From: Tissierella sp032104385
GTDB taxonomy: Bacteria; Bacillota; Clostridia; Tissierellales; Tissierellaceae
Direction: 5' to 3'
Length of the DNA: 64,000 bases
Assembly: GCF_032104385.1 (NCBI RefSeq)
Contig: NZ_DAMCHJ010000007.1
Coordinates: forward strand, 62,001-126,000
The notes beneath the pieces are model-generated. The model was given only the letters and a program-made list of their open reading frames with translations. It was not told the origin of the DNA and ran no database searches. Within the stretch, counting starts at the first letter, position 1. Every line of letters starts with the position of its first letter. Shown here one piece after another: positions 35,404 through 43,783 of this stretch. Position numbers and translations under genes: made by a program.

Positions 35404-35862
35404 ATGAAATGTCCATTTTGTTCATACTTTGAATCAAAGGTGATAGACTCTAGACCTACTGATGAGGGACAAACAATTCGTAGAAGACGAGAATGTATAG
35501 AATGTAGTAAGAGATTTACCACATATGAAAAAATTGAAGAAATACCTTTAATTATAGTAAAAAAGAATGGAAATAGGGAATCCTATGATAGAAATAAACT
35601 CTTAAATGGGATAATAAAAGCATGTGAAAAAAGACCTGTTTCAATAAATACAATTGAAAATTTAGTAGATGAAATTGAAAAGAATTTGGACAATTCCTTA
35701 CAAAGAGAAATTAAATCTGAAAAGATTGGTGAAATGGTAATGGATAAGTTAAAAGATATTGATGAAGTATCATATGTAAGATTTGCATCAGTATATAGAC
35801 AATTTAAAGATTTAAATTCATTTATGGAAGAGTTAAAAAAGATATTAGACGAAGGAAAATAG
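35404..35862 (+). CDS. nrdR: Ribonucleotide reductase repressor NrdR
   Basis: A 152-residue ATP/dATP-sensing repressor: a zinc ribbon (C3, C6, C31, C34) and an ATP-cone (VKKNGNRESYDRNKLLNGIIKACEKRPV). It binds NrdR boxes ahead of ribonucleotide reductase genes, none of which is in this window. AGAGGTG precedes the ATG. It forms a short unit with pgeF nine bases downstream. Confidence 0.97.
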   Translation: MKCPFCSYFESKVIDSRPTDEGQTIRRRRECIECSKRFTTYEKIEEIPLIIVKKNGNRESYDRNKLLNGIIKACEKRPVSINTIENLVDEIEKNLDNSLQREIKSEKIGEMVMDKLKDIDEVSYVRFASVYRQFKDLNSFMEELKKILDEGK

Positions 35863-35871
35863 GAGATAAAT

Positions 35872-36609
35872 ATGGGAGTTATAGAAAAAAATAAAAAAGA
35901 TATATTATATTATGAAATAGAAGGATTTAATCTTGATAAGAAGATGAAGCACGTTTTTTCCACTAGATTTGGTTGGAAACAGGATAAACTGTTTAATAAT
36001 TTATCTGAATTATTAAATATACCTGAGGAAAATATATATAGGATAAAACAGGTTCATGGAACAGATGTATTGATCATTAGAGATCAAGATAATATTAAGG
36101 TGAGCTTACAGGAAAAAGATGGTCTTATAACAAATAAAAAAGGTGTAGCGATTTGTACCTATCATGCTGATTGTGTACCTATTTATTTTTATGATAAGGT
36201 TAAAGAAGTTATAGCTTTAGCTCATGCTGGATGGAAAGGAACTTTAAATAATATCAGTAAAATAATAATAGAAAATATGATTCAAAATTTTAATTGTAAT
36301 ATAGAAGATATTTTAGTGTCTATAGGGCCTTCAATAGGACCTTGCTGTTATGAAATAGGACATGATGTAGAAAAGCTTTTTAAAGATAGGTATTATAATT
36401 ATTCAGATATAATTATAAATAGGGATAATAAAATGTATTTAGATTTATGGAAAGTAAACAAGATAAATCTGATAAACTTAGGTATAAATGAGAGGAATAT
36501 TTTTGAAGGAAAGTTTTGCACATCTTGTAATATAGATAAACTATATTCCTATAGAAGAGAAAATGGTACAAAAAACAGAATGATTGCCGCCATAACCTTA
36601 AATCAATAA
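35872..36609 (+). CDS. pgeF: YfiH/YlmD-family purine nucleoside phosphorylase / peptidoglycan editing factor
   Basis: A 245-residue zinc protein of the YfiH (DUF152, cytochrome c-like laccase fold) family: RIKQVHGTDVLII, TYHADCVPIYFYD, LAHAGWKGT and the C-terminal CTSCNIDKLYSYRRENG contain the His/Cys metal ligands. Members have been reported as purine nucleoside phosphorylases/adenosine deaminases and as peptidoglycan editing factors. Bacillus ylmD lies in the same neighbourhood. Start ATG with GGAGATA upstream. Confidence 0.9.
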   Translation: MGVIEKNKKDILYYEIEGFNLDKKMKHVFSTRFGWKQDKLFNNLSELLNIPEENIYRIKQVHGTDVLIIRDQDNIKVSLQEKDGLITNKKGVAICTYHADCVPIYFYDKVKEVIALAHAGWKGTLNNISKIIIENMIQNFNCNIEDILVSIGPSIGPCCYEIGHDVEKLFKDRYYNYSDIIINRDNKMYLDLWKVNKINLINLGINERNIFEGKFCTSCNIDKLYSYRRENGTKNRMIAAITLNQ

Positions 36610-36624
36610 GCTAGGAATGATAAA

Positions 36625-38049
36625 ATGAAGAAAATTGATTTAAATAAAATAATAATGCAAAATATTTTGCATCATGCAGATATAGGAATTCATGTAATAG
36701 ATAAGGAGAGACGAACTGTTATCTATAATGAAGTTATGGCTAGATTAGAGGGGGTAGATAGAGAACAAGTTGTTGAAAAGGATATATTAGAAATATTTCC
36801 AAGCTTAAATGAAGAAACTTCTACCTTAATAAAAGTTCTACATACTGGACGAGCAATTTTAAATAGTACTCAGACTTATTTAAATTTTAAAGGACAGAAA
36901 ATAACTACTATAAATTCTACCATACCACTTTATGCTGATGAAAAGATAATAGGGGCCCTTGAAATAGCTAATAATATAACTCATATTAAAAATTTATCAG
37001 ATCAATTAATAGAGTTACAAAATGAATTATCTTCAGCAAAATCATCTAAAAGGAACTTTAAAGCTAAGATAAAAAGATATAATTTCGATGATATAATAGG
37101 TGAGGACATATCTATATCATTAGCTAAGAGAATAGCAAAAAAAGCTACTAATTCAAGTTCATCTGTATTGATATATGGAGAAACAGGAACTGGTAAAGAA
37201 TTATTTGCTCAAAGTATTCATTATGGAGGAATAAGGGCAGATAAGCCATTTATAGCTCAAAATTGTGCTGCTATACCAGAAACGCTTTTAGAAGGAATAT
37301 TATTTGGAACTGATAAGGGGGGATTTACTGGTGCAATAGAAAGGGAAGGAATTTTTGAACAGGCTAACGGCGGAACTTTAATGTTAGATGAGATTAATTC
37401 TATGTCCTTACCTTTGCAAGCAAAGCTTTTGAGAGTATTACAAGAGGGCTATATAAGACGGGTTGGAGGCATAAAGGATATACCAATTGATGTACGAATA
37501 ATAGCTACAACAAATGAAGAACCAATAGAAAGCTTGAGAAAGGGAATTCTCAGAAAGGATTTATACTATAGATTAAATGTTATTTCTATACGTATACCAT
37601 TATTAATTGAAAGAAAAAATGATATATATTTATTATCAAATTATTTTATCAATAAATATAACTCTTTATTTGGAAAAAAGGTAGAAAACATATCTGAAGA
37701 TATATTAAATTCTTTTATGGAATATTCTTGGCCTGGAAATGTTAGGGAATTAGGCAATGTAATAGAAGGGGCTATGAATATAGTAAATGATGATGAAAAA
37801 ACTCTAAAAAGAGAAGATTTTATTTCCTCGATTTATATAATGCAAGATAAACCTTTGAAGAATTCAGCTATTTTTCAAGAAAAAAACAAATCTTTACCTA
37901 ATATTTTGGAGGATTTAGAAAAAGATATTATATTCAGTACTTTAAGGAATAACCAATATAATATATCTAGAACTGCTAAAGAGTTGGGGATAAAAAGACA
38001 AACTTTACAGCATAAGTTAAAAAAATATGGGACTGACGCAAAAATATAG
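36625..38049 (+). CDS. Sigma-54-dependent activator of the ornithine operon (RocR-like)
   Basis: A 474-residue enhancer-binding protein. A PAS-like sensor fills residues 10-125 (HHADIGIHVIDKERRTVIYN). The AAA+ domain has Walker A GETGTGKE, the sigma-54 contact loop GGFTGA (a variant of GAFTGA with Gly for Ala), Walker B GGTLMLDEIN and WPGNVREL. The Fis-type HTH is YNISRTAKELGIKRQTLQHKL. No receiver domain is present, so it probably senses a small molecule directly. It sits directly ahead of a sigma-54 promoter and the ornithine genes, so it likely activates them, with ornithine or a related amino acid as possible effector. Confidence 0.9.
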   Translation: MKKIDLNKIIMQNILHHADIGIHVIDKERRTVIYNEVMARLEGVDREQVVEKDILEIFPSLNEETSTLIKVLHTGRAILNSTQTYLNFKGQKITTINSTIPLYADEKIIGALEIANNITHIKNLSDQLIELQNELSSAKSSKRNFKAKIKRYNFDDIIGEDISISLAKRIAKKATNSSSSVLIYGETGTGKELFAQSIHYGGIRADKPFIAQNCAAIPETLLEGILFGTDKGGFTGAIEREGIFEQANGGTLMLDEINSMSLPLQAKLLRVLQEGYIRRVGGIKDIPIDVRIIATTNEEPIESLRKGILRKDLYYRLNVISIRIPLLIERKNDIYLLSNYFINKYNSLFGKKVENISEDILNSFMEYSWPGNVRELGNVIEGAMNIVNDDEKTLKREDFISSIYIMQDKPLKNSAIFQEKNKSLPNILEDLEKDIIFSTLRNNQYNISRTAKELGIKRQTLQHKLKKYGTDAKI

Positions 38050-38080
38050 GCATTATAGTGCAAGTATTTTTGCGTTTTTT
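38037..38080 (+). terminator. Terminator of the first sigma-54 activator gene
   Basis: CGCAAAAATA (38037-38046) pairs with TATTTTTGCG (38065-38074), followed by TTTTTT. It overlaps the last three codons of the gene. Confidence 0.8.
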
Positions 38081-38091
38081 TAATTTAAAAA

Positions 38092-38107
38092 TTCTAAATT
38101 ATTAGAA
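38092..38107 (+). promoter_or_regulatory. Candidate activator-binding dyad upstream of ord
   Basis: TTCTAA-ATTA-TTAGAA is a perfect inverted repeat about 85 bases upstream of the sigma-54 promoter, the usual distance for an enhancer site. Only one copy is seen and AT-rich dyads arise by chance, so this is tentative. Confidence 0.4.
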
Positions 38108-38178
38108 AATATTTTGTGCTAATATGTTAAACTATCTAAAATACAGACTCTTATATAAAATTGTAATTAATTAAATAG

Positions 38179-38195
38179 TTGGCAAAAATATTGCA
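38179..38195 (+). promoter_or_regulatory. Sigma-54 (-24/-12) promoter of the ornithine operon
   Basis: TTGGCA-AAAATA-TTGCA has GG and GC exactly 12 bases apart, matching the sigma-54 consensus. It lies 48 bases before the ord start and directly after a sigma-54 activator gene. Confidence 0.9.
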
Positions 38196-38242
38196 TATAT
38201 AATTATAAGGTGAAAATGAAAATAAAATTAGGGAGGTATAAA

Positions 38243-39292
38243 ATGAGAAAAGAAAATGTAAAAGTTATAGTATGGGGTTTGGGCTCAATGGGTAAAGGTA
38301 TTGCAGAAATGCTTTTAAACAAAAAAGGTGTAGAAATAGTTGGAGCAGTTGTAAGAGGTGATAAAATAGGTAAATCCATGTATGATTTCCTAGATATGGA
38401 AAGGGGAGATAGAGAAGATTTACTTACAGGCTCCTATGAAGATGTTATAAGAGAAGGTGTAGCTGATATTGTAGTAATTGCTACTGATTCCTTTACAAGA
38501 GATTCATTTGATAAGATGAAATATTGTCTGGAAAGAAAGATTAATGTAGTGTCTACTGCTGAAGAAATGGCATATCCACAAGCGCAAGAATCAGAATTAG
38601 CTAAAGAACTAGATAGAATAGCTAAAGAAAATGGTGTTACAGTATTAGGTACTGGTATCAACCCAGGACTTATAATGGATTTATTAGTAATTACATTAAC
38701 TGGAGCATGTATAGATGTTGAAAGTATTAAGGCAGAAAGAATAAACAACCTTTCTCCATTTGGACCAGCTGTAATGCATGGACAAGGAGTTGGCATAACT
38801 GTAGATGAATTTAATAAAAGAGTAGCAGAAGACAACCTAGCTGGGCACGTAGGATTTCCAGAATCTATTACAATGATAGCAGATGCATTAGGATGGAAAT
38901 TAAGTGATGAAATTGAATTACACAGAGCACCAATTGTATCATCAGTATATAGAAAAGCTCCTTATGCAGAAGTACAACCAGGAGATGTAGCTGGATGTAA
39001 TATGAAAGGTTTTGGTTATGTTGATGGAGAATTAAAGATCGAAATGCTTCATCCACAACAAGTAGAGCCGCAATTAGAAGGCGGAACAACTGGAGATTAT
39101 ATAACTATAAAAGGGACACCAAATGTAAATATGCAAATTACCCCAGAAGTACCTGGTGGTATTGGAACAATAGCTATGACAGTTAATATGATTCCAAATG
39201 TAATAAATGCAAGACCAGGCTTAAAAACTATGATAGATTTACCAGTTCCAAGAGCTATTATGGGAGATATGAGAGAGTTAATAGAAGAATAA
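38243..39292 (+). CDS. ord: 2,4-Diaminopentanoate dehydrogenase
   Basis: A 349-residue NAD(P)-dependent enzyme oxidising (2R,4S)-2,4-diaminopentanoate to 2-amino-4-oxopentanoate with release of ammonia. The N-terminal Rossmann loop is VWGLGSMGKGIAEML, and the fold resembles dihydrodipicolinate reductase/diaminopimelate dehydrogenase. TGINPGLIMDLLV and NNLSPFGPAVMHGQGVG are conserved in Ord. ATG 38243 has GGGAGG seven bases upstream. It is first in the operon although it acts after the racemase and mutase. Confidence 0.93.
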   Translation: MRKENVKVIVWGLGSMGKGIAEMLLNKKGVEIVGAVVRGDKIGKSMYDFLDMERGDREDLLTGSYEDVIREGVADIVVIATDSFTRDSFDKMKYCLERKINVVSTAEEMAYPQAQESELAKELDRIAKENGVTVLGTGINPGLIMDLLVITLTGACIDVESIKAERINNLSPFGPAVMHGQGVGITVDEFNKRVAEDNLAGHVGFPESITMIADALGWKLSDEIELHRAPIVSSVYRKAPYAEVQPGDVAGCNMKGFGYVDGELKIEMLHPQQVEPQLEGGTTGDYITIKGTPNVNMQITPEVPGGIGTIAMTVNMIPNVINARPGLKTMIDLPVPRAIMGDMRELIEE

Positions 39293-39324
39293 TTGATAAT
39301 TAAAACATAAAGAATTAAATATGT

Positions 39325-39350
39325 AGGGAACGACACTCTTGTCGTTCCTT
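39325..39350 (+). repeat. Stem-loop in the ord-ortA gap, possibly an interspersed repeat
   Basis: GGAACGAC (39327-39334) pairs with GTCGTTCC (39341-39348) around ACTCTT, followed by TT. GC-richer than its flanks and within a 167-base gap that is otherwise AT-rich. Its form (TGTAGGG followed by a GC stem) resembles small palindromic repeats scattered through clostridial genomes; a transcript attenuator or processing site is also possible. Confidence 0.45.
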
Positions 39351-39459
39351 ATAGAATATGCTTTGTACAACAATTTCTTTTATATTTTGTATTGTATTAA
39401 TGATTTTAATTGTTAATTGTGAACTGTGCATTGCCAATTGATTAAATGGAGGGATATAA

Positions 39460-39765
39460 ATGGATGCAAAACGTGGTGATTGGGTAAGAATTCATAATAT
39501 AGTGTTGGAAGTAGGAGAAAGGGCAACAAATATTCCAGAGGATACACAGAATGTGCCATTGGAAATGTGGGTTAAAGGATTTTTACTTAATGATAGTGCA
39601 AACATTGGTGATAGTGTAAAAGTAGAAACTTATATTGGAAGAACAGTGGAAGGCAAATTATTGGAAGTTAACCCTTACTATAAACATGACTTTGGGAAAT
39701 GTGTTCCTGAACTTTTATATATAGGACGTCAAGCAAGAGAATTATTAGCAAAGGATGGTGAATAA
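39460..39765 (+). CDS. ortA: 2-Amino-4-oxopentanoate thiolase, alpha subunit
   Basis: A 101-residue small subunit of the thiolase that splits 2-amino-4-oxopentanoate with CoA into alanine and acetyl-CoA. KRGDWVRIHNIVLEVGERA and VNPYYKHDFGKCVPELLYIG are typical of OrtA. It is always found with OrtB, encoded two bases downstream. GGAGGG precedes the ATG. The gap from ord carries a stem-loop, so its dosage may differ from that of ord. Confidence 0.93.
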   Translation: MDAKRGDWVRIHNIVLEVGERATNIPEDTQNVPLEMWVKGFLLNDSANIGDSVKVETYIGRTVEGKLLEVNPYYKHDFGKCVPELLYIGRQARELLAKDGE

Positions 39766-39767
39766 TA

Positions 39768-41186
39768 ATGACTAGAGATATGAGTTATGATGCTGTTATA
39801 GCAAGAAGACCGGAGATAATGAAAAAAGCAGTAGGTATGGATTATGACATATTTGAATCAGGTAGTGTAGCCTTTGATTATGAAAAGATGATGAGAGAAA
39901 CGGGATATAGCTTACAAGAAATTGAAGAAATTCAAGGAAGAACAGGAGTAGGCAATACACCTTTATTTGAATTAAGAAATTTAACAGAATTAGGGAGAAT
40001 GTTTGCACCAAAAGGAAAAGGAGCTAGAATTTTTATTAAAGATGAAGCGGGTAATCCTTCAGGAAGTTTTAAAGCAAGAAGAGCAGCTACAGCTTGTTAT
40101 CATGCAAAAAAATTAGGATATAAGGGTGTTATAGCTGCTACATCAGGTAATTATGGGGCTGCAGTAGCATCTCAGGCAGCTATGCAAGGATTGAAATGTA
40201 TTATAGTACAAGAGTGTTATGACTCAAGAGGAGTAGGTCAACCAGAAATAATCGAAAAGGCTAGGGCATGTGAAGCCTATGGTGCAGAAGTAGTTCAGCT
40301 TACAGTAGGGCCAGAACTATTCTATACTTTTCTAGTACTATTAGAAGAAACTGGTTATTTTAATGCTTCTTTATATACTCCATTTGGTATAGCGGGAGTT
40401 GAAACTTTAGGATATGAATTATCAATGGAGTTTAGAGAAAGAGAAGGAAAAGATCCAGATGTAGTAGTAGTTACAAATGCAGGTGGAGGAAACTTAACTG
40501 GCACTGCTAGAGGTTTAATAAAAGCAGGAGCTACAAATACCGAAATTATAGCTGCCAGTGTTAGTCTAAAAGGACTTCATATGGCATCAGATACACAGTT
40601 TAATAAGAAATCCTTTACTACAGGACATACAGGATTTGGTATTCCATTTGCAACTTGGCCAGATAGATCTGATGTTCCAAGGTCGGCAGCAAGACCTTTA
40701 AGATATATTGATAGATATGTTACTATGAACCAAGGTACAGTATTTTACATGACAGAGCTATTAGCACAATTAGAAGGACTTGAAAGAGGACCAGCAGGAA
40801 ATACAGCTTTATCAGCTGCATTTAAAATAGCTCAAGAAATGAATGAAGACCAAATAATTGTAGTACAAGAGACTGAATATACAGGAGCAGGTAAGCATAT
40901 TAATCCACAACTTACATTTGCTAAGGAAAATGGTATAGAGGTTATAGTTGGAGATCCTGCTGATGAAACACCTGGAAAAAATATTATACTTCCAAAAGAT
41001 CCATCATTTGTAAAAATATATGAATTAGATTTAAATAAGAGTAGAAAATCTCTTATTAGAAACGCGATAAATCATGTTAATGCAACTAAGGTAACAAAAG
41101 AAGATATAGAATTCCTTGTTGAAGAAACTAAATCCAATGTTGAATTTGTGAAAAGTGCATTAGATGAACTAGGAATAGTCTATTAA
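39768..41186 (+). CDS. ortB: 2-Amino-4-oxopentanoate thiolase, PLP-binding beta subunit
   Basis: A 472-residue PLP enzyme of the tryptophan synthase beta/threonine synthase fold type. The Schiff-base lysine is K102 in NPSGSFKARRAA; the phosphate-binding loop is TNAGGGNLTGTARG. With OrtA it catalyses CoA-dependent thiolysis, an unusual PLP-based thiolase. GAATAATAATG shows tight coupling with ortA; oraS follows after 15 bases. Confidence 0.95.
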   Translation: MTRDMSYDAVIARRPEIMKKAVGMDYDIFESGSVAFDYEKMMRETGYSLQEIEEIQGRTGVGNTPLFELRNLTELGRMFAPKGKGARIFIKDEAGNPSGSFKARRAATACYHAKKLGYKGVIAATSGNYGAAVASQAAMQGLKCIIVQECYDSRGVGQPEIIEKARACEAYGAEVVQLTVGPELFYTFLVLLEETGYFNASLYTPFGIAGVETLGYELSMEFREREGKDPDVVVVTNAGGGNLTGTARGLIKAGATNTEIIAASVSLKGLHMASDTQFNKKSFTTGHTGFGIPFATWPDRSDVPRSAARPLRYIDRYVTMNQGTVFYMTELLAQLEGLERGPAGNTALSAAFKIAQEMNEDQIIVVQETEYTGAGKHINPQLTFAKENGIEVIVGDPADETPGKNIILPKDPSFVKIYELDLNKSRKSLIRNAINHVNATKVTKEDIEFLVEETKSNVEFVKSALDELGIVY

Positions 41187-41201
41187 TTAGGAGGTTATAG
41201 A

Positions 41202-41567
41202 ATGAGCAGAGAAGATGATTTTCAAGAAAGAAGAAAACATTTAGCTAATTTAACAGAAGAAGAGTTAGAAAATAGATTTTGGGAGTTAGCTGGAAAGATT
41301 GTTGACCCAATTGTTGAATTAGCTAGAAAGAATACATCTCCATCTATTGAAAGATCAGTATTACTAAGAATGGGTTTTTCAAGTATAGAAGCTAAATCTA
41401 TTGTAGATGGAGCAATTGATAGAGGTCTAATAACTAAAGGTGTAGGACATATAGTATATAAATTAGCTAAAGAAAAAAAACTAGATATTAGGGAAGCAGG
41501 TCTCAAACTAGTTAAAGGTGAAATGTGGGATGATGTAGTAGTTTTATTTAAAGGAGGTGCCAACTAA
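41202..41567 (+). CDS. oraS: D-Ornithine 4,5-aminomutase, small subunit
   Basis: A 121-residue subunit of adenosylcobalamin- and PLP-dependent D-ornithine aminomutase. REDDFQERRKHLANLTEEELENRFWELAGKI-type N terminus and LLRMGFSSIEAKSIVDGAIDRGL match OraS. It is required for activity and stability of the large subunit, whose ATG starts at the oraS stop (one-base overlap). AGGAGG precedes the ATG. Confidence 0.93.
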   Translation: MSREDDFQERRKHLANLTEEELENRFWELAGKIVDPIVELARKNTSPSIERSVLLRMGFSSIEAKSIVDGAIDRGLITKGVGHIVYKLAKEKKLDIREAGLKLVKGEMWDDVVVLFKGGAN

Positions 41568-43783
41568 TGGAATTAAAGCCAAATAAAAAGTTAGATATAG
41601 AATATATCTTAAAAGATATTGATAAATATAAACCTAGAAGAAGAGGTTGGCACTGGAGAGAAGGAGTAGGAGAAAAAAGACAAATTGGTAAATTTGAATA
41701 TTACGATACATCTGTAAATCTTGAGAATAGTCAACCACTACCAGCAGCTAAGTATTTTGATAATATAGACCCTCAAAATAAGGCAGTTATTACAACTGAA
41801 ATCGCTTCAGGAAGATTTGAAGATGATATTAGACGTATGAGAATGGCTGCGTGGCATGGAGCAGACCATATAATGGTTATTAGAACAGCAGGGCAATCTC
41901 ATTTTGAAAGCCTTATAGAAGGAACTCCTCAAGGAGTAGGTGGAATTCCTATTTCAAGAAAACAAGTTAGAGCTCAAAGAAAAGCTTTAGATTTTATAGA
42001 AGATGAAGTAGGTAGACCAATTAATTATCACTCTTATGTTTCTGGAGTAGCAGGTCCAGAAATTGCAGTAATGTTTGCTGAAGAAGGAGTAAATGGAGCT
42101 CATCAAGATCCTCAATATAATGTTCTTTACAGAAACATTAATATGATCAGATCCTTCGTTGATGCTGCAGAAGCTAAGAGAGTTATGGCATGGGCAGATA
42201 TAGCACAAATTGACGGAGCTCACAATGCAAATGCTACTGCAAGAGAGGCTTGGAAGGTAATGCCAGAACTCATGGTACAACATGCTATAAACTCAATTTT
42301 CTCAGTTAAAGTTGGAATGAAGAAAGAAAATATCTGTCTTTCAACAGTACCACCAACAGCACCACCAGCACCTTGTATGAGATTAGACTTACCTTATGCT
42401 GTAGCATTAAGAGATTTGTTCAGAGAATACAAGATGAGAGCACAAATGAACACAAAATATATGGAGTCCTCTACTAGAGAGGCAACTGTAACCCATGTAC
42501 TTAATCTATTGATTTCTCAATTAACTAGAGCAGACATTCAATCTACAATTACTCCTGATGAAGGAAGAAACGTACCATGGCATATATATAATATTGAAGC
42601 AATAGATACTGCTAAGCAAGCTTTTGCAGGTATGGATGGTTTAGGAGCAATGGTTGAAATTAAGAGAAATAAAGGTGAATTAGCGGAAAAGGTTAGAGAA
42701 TTAAAAGAAAGAGCAATTTTATTTATGGAAGAAATCATTGAAGTTGGTGGATACTTCAATGCAGTAGAAGCAGGGTTCTTCGTTGATTCTGGATATTATC
42801 CAGAAAGGAATAGTGATGGTATAATTAGAAAAGCTAATGCAGGAGTAGGGGAAGGAACAGTATATGAAAGAGATACTGATTATATGGCTCCAGTAACTGC
42901 ACATTTTGGATATAATAATGTGGTTCAATATGACGAAGATTTAGTAGATAATCCAGCTGCTTTAATTGGTGGAGGAACATTTGAAGACTCATCTAAGATT
43001 ATATTTATAGATGAATTAGATGAAAATGATAATGTAAATGTAAGATTAGAAGAGGTTAAAGAACTAAGAACTACATCTAAGATTAAACCTGAAATGGAAT
43101 GGTTAGGGGATGGTATAGTCCTAACAACATTATTCTTACCTACTGATGAAAGAACTGCTGAATTTGCTGCAATTGAAATAGGTAAGAAAATGGGCTTAGA
43201 AGATGTAGAAATAATTCATAAAGAAATAATGCAAGAAGCCGAAGGAACTCGTGTAGAATTAAAAGGAAGAGTTACCTTTACTATAGATACTAATGAGCTA
43301 ATTATTCCACCTAAACCAAAGGAATTAACTGAAGAAGAAATTCGTGCAGATATTAAAGCTAAGCCGCTGAAGGTTGTAGCAGCAACTGTTGGCGAAGATG
43401 AACATTCCGTAGGAATTCGTGAAATCATTGATATCAAACATGGTGGAATAGAAAAATATGGTATTGAATGTCATATATTAGGCACATCTATACCAGTTGA
43501 GAAATTAGTTGATGCCGCTATAGAATTAAATGCTGATGCTATTCTTTCATCAACAATAATTTCCCATGATGATATTCACTATAAGAACATGAAGAAATTA
43601 CATGAATTATGTATTGAAAAGGGTATAAGAGATAAAATCATTCTGGCTGCTGGAGGAACCCAAGTATCCAATGAATTAGCCATCCAATCTGGTATGGATG
43701 CTGGATTTGGTAGAGGAACGAAAGGTTCCCATGTAGCTACGTTTTTAGTTGAAAAGAGAAGAGAGATGTCTAATGAAGATTAA
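41567..43783 (+). CDS. oraE: D-Ornithine 4,5-aminomutase, large subunit
   Basis: A 738-residue catalytic subunit with a TIM barrel followed by a Rossmann B12 domain. The cobalamin ligand is H613 in D611-EHSVG (DXHXXG). K624, 11 residues later, corresponds in spacing to the PLP-anchoring lysine of the C. sticklandii enzyme (H618/K629 as I recall). It converts D-ornithine to 2,4-diaminopentanoate by radical 1,2-amino migration. GGAGGTG precedes the ATG. The next gene overlaps its end and encodes a likely reactivase. Confidence 0.96.
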   Translation: MELKPNKKLDIEYILKDIDKYKPRRRGWHWREGVGEKRQIGKFEYYDTSVNLENSQPLPAAKYFDNIDPQNKAVITTEIASGRFEDDIRRMRMAAWHGADHIMVIRTAGQSHFESLIEGTPQGVGGIPISRKQVRAQRKALDFIEDEVGRPINYHSYVSGVAGPEIAVMFAEEGVNGAHQDPQYNVLYRNINMIRSFVDAAEAKRVMAWADIAQIDGAHNANATAREAWKVMPELMVQHAINSIFSVKVGMKKENICLSTVPPTAPPAPCMRLDLPYAVALRDLFREYKMRAQMNTKYMESSTREATVTHVLNLLISQLTRADIQSTITPDEGRNVPWHIYNIEAIDTAKQAFAGMDGLGAMVEIKRNKGELAEKVRELKERAILFMEEIIEVGGYFNAVEAGFFVDSGYYPERNSDGIIRKANAGVGEGTVYERDTDYMAPVTAHFGYNNVVQYDEDLVDNPAALIGGGTFEDSSKIIFIDELDENDNVNVRLEEVKELRTTSKIKPEMEWLGDGIVLTTLFLPTDERTAEFAAIEIGKKMGLEDVEIIHKEIMQEAEGTRVELKGRVTFTIDTNELIIPPKPKELTEEEIRADIKAKPLKVVAATVGEDEHSVGIREIIDIKHGGIEKYGIECHILGTSIPVEKLVDAAIELNADAILSSTIISHDDIHYKNMKKLHELCIEKGIRDKIILAAGGTQVSNELAIQSGMDAGFGRGTKGSHVATFLVEKRREMSNED

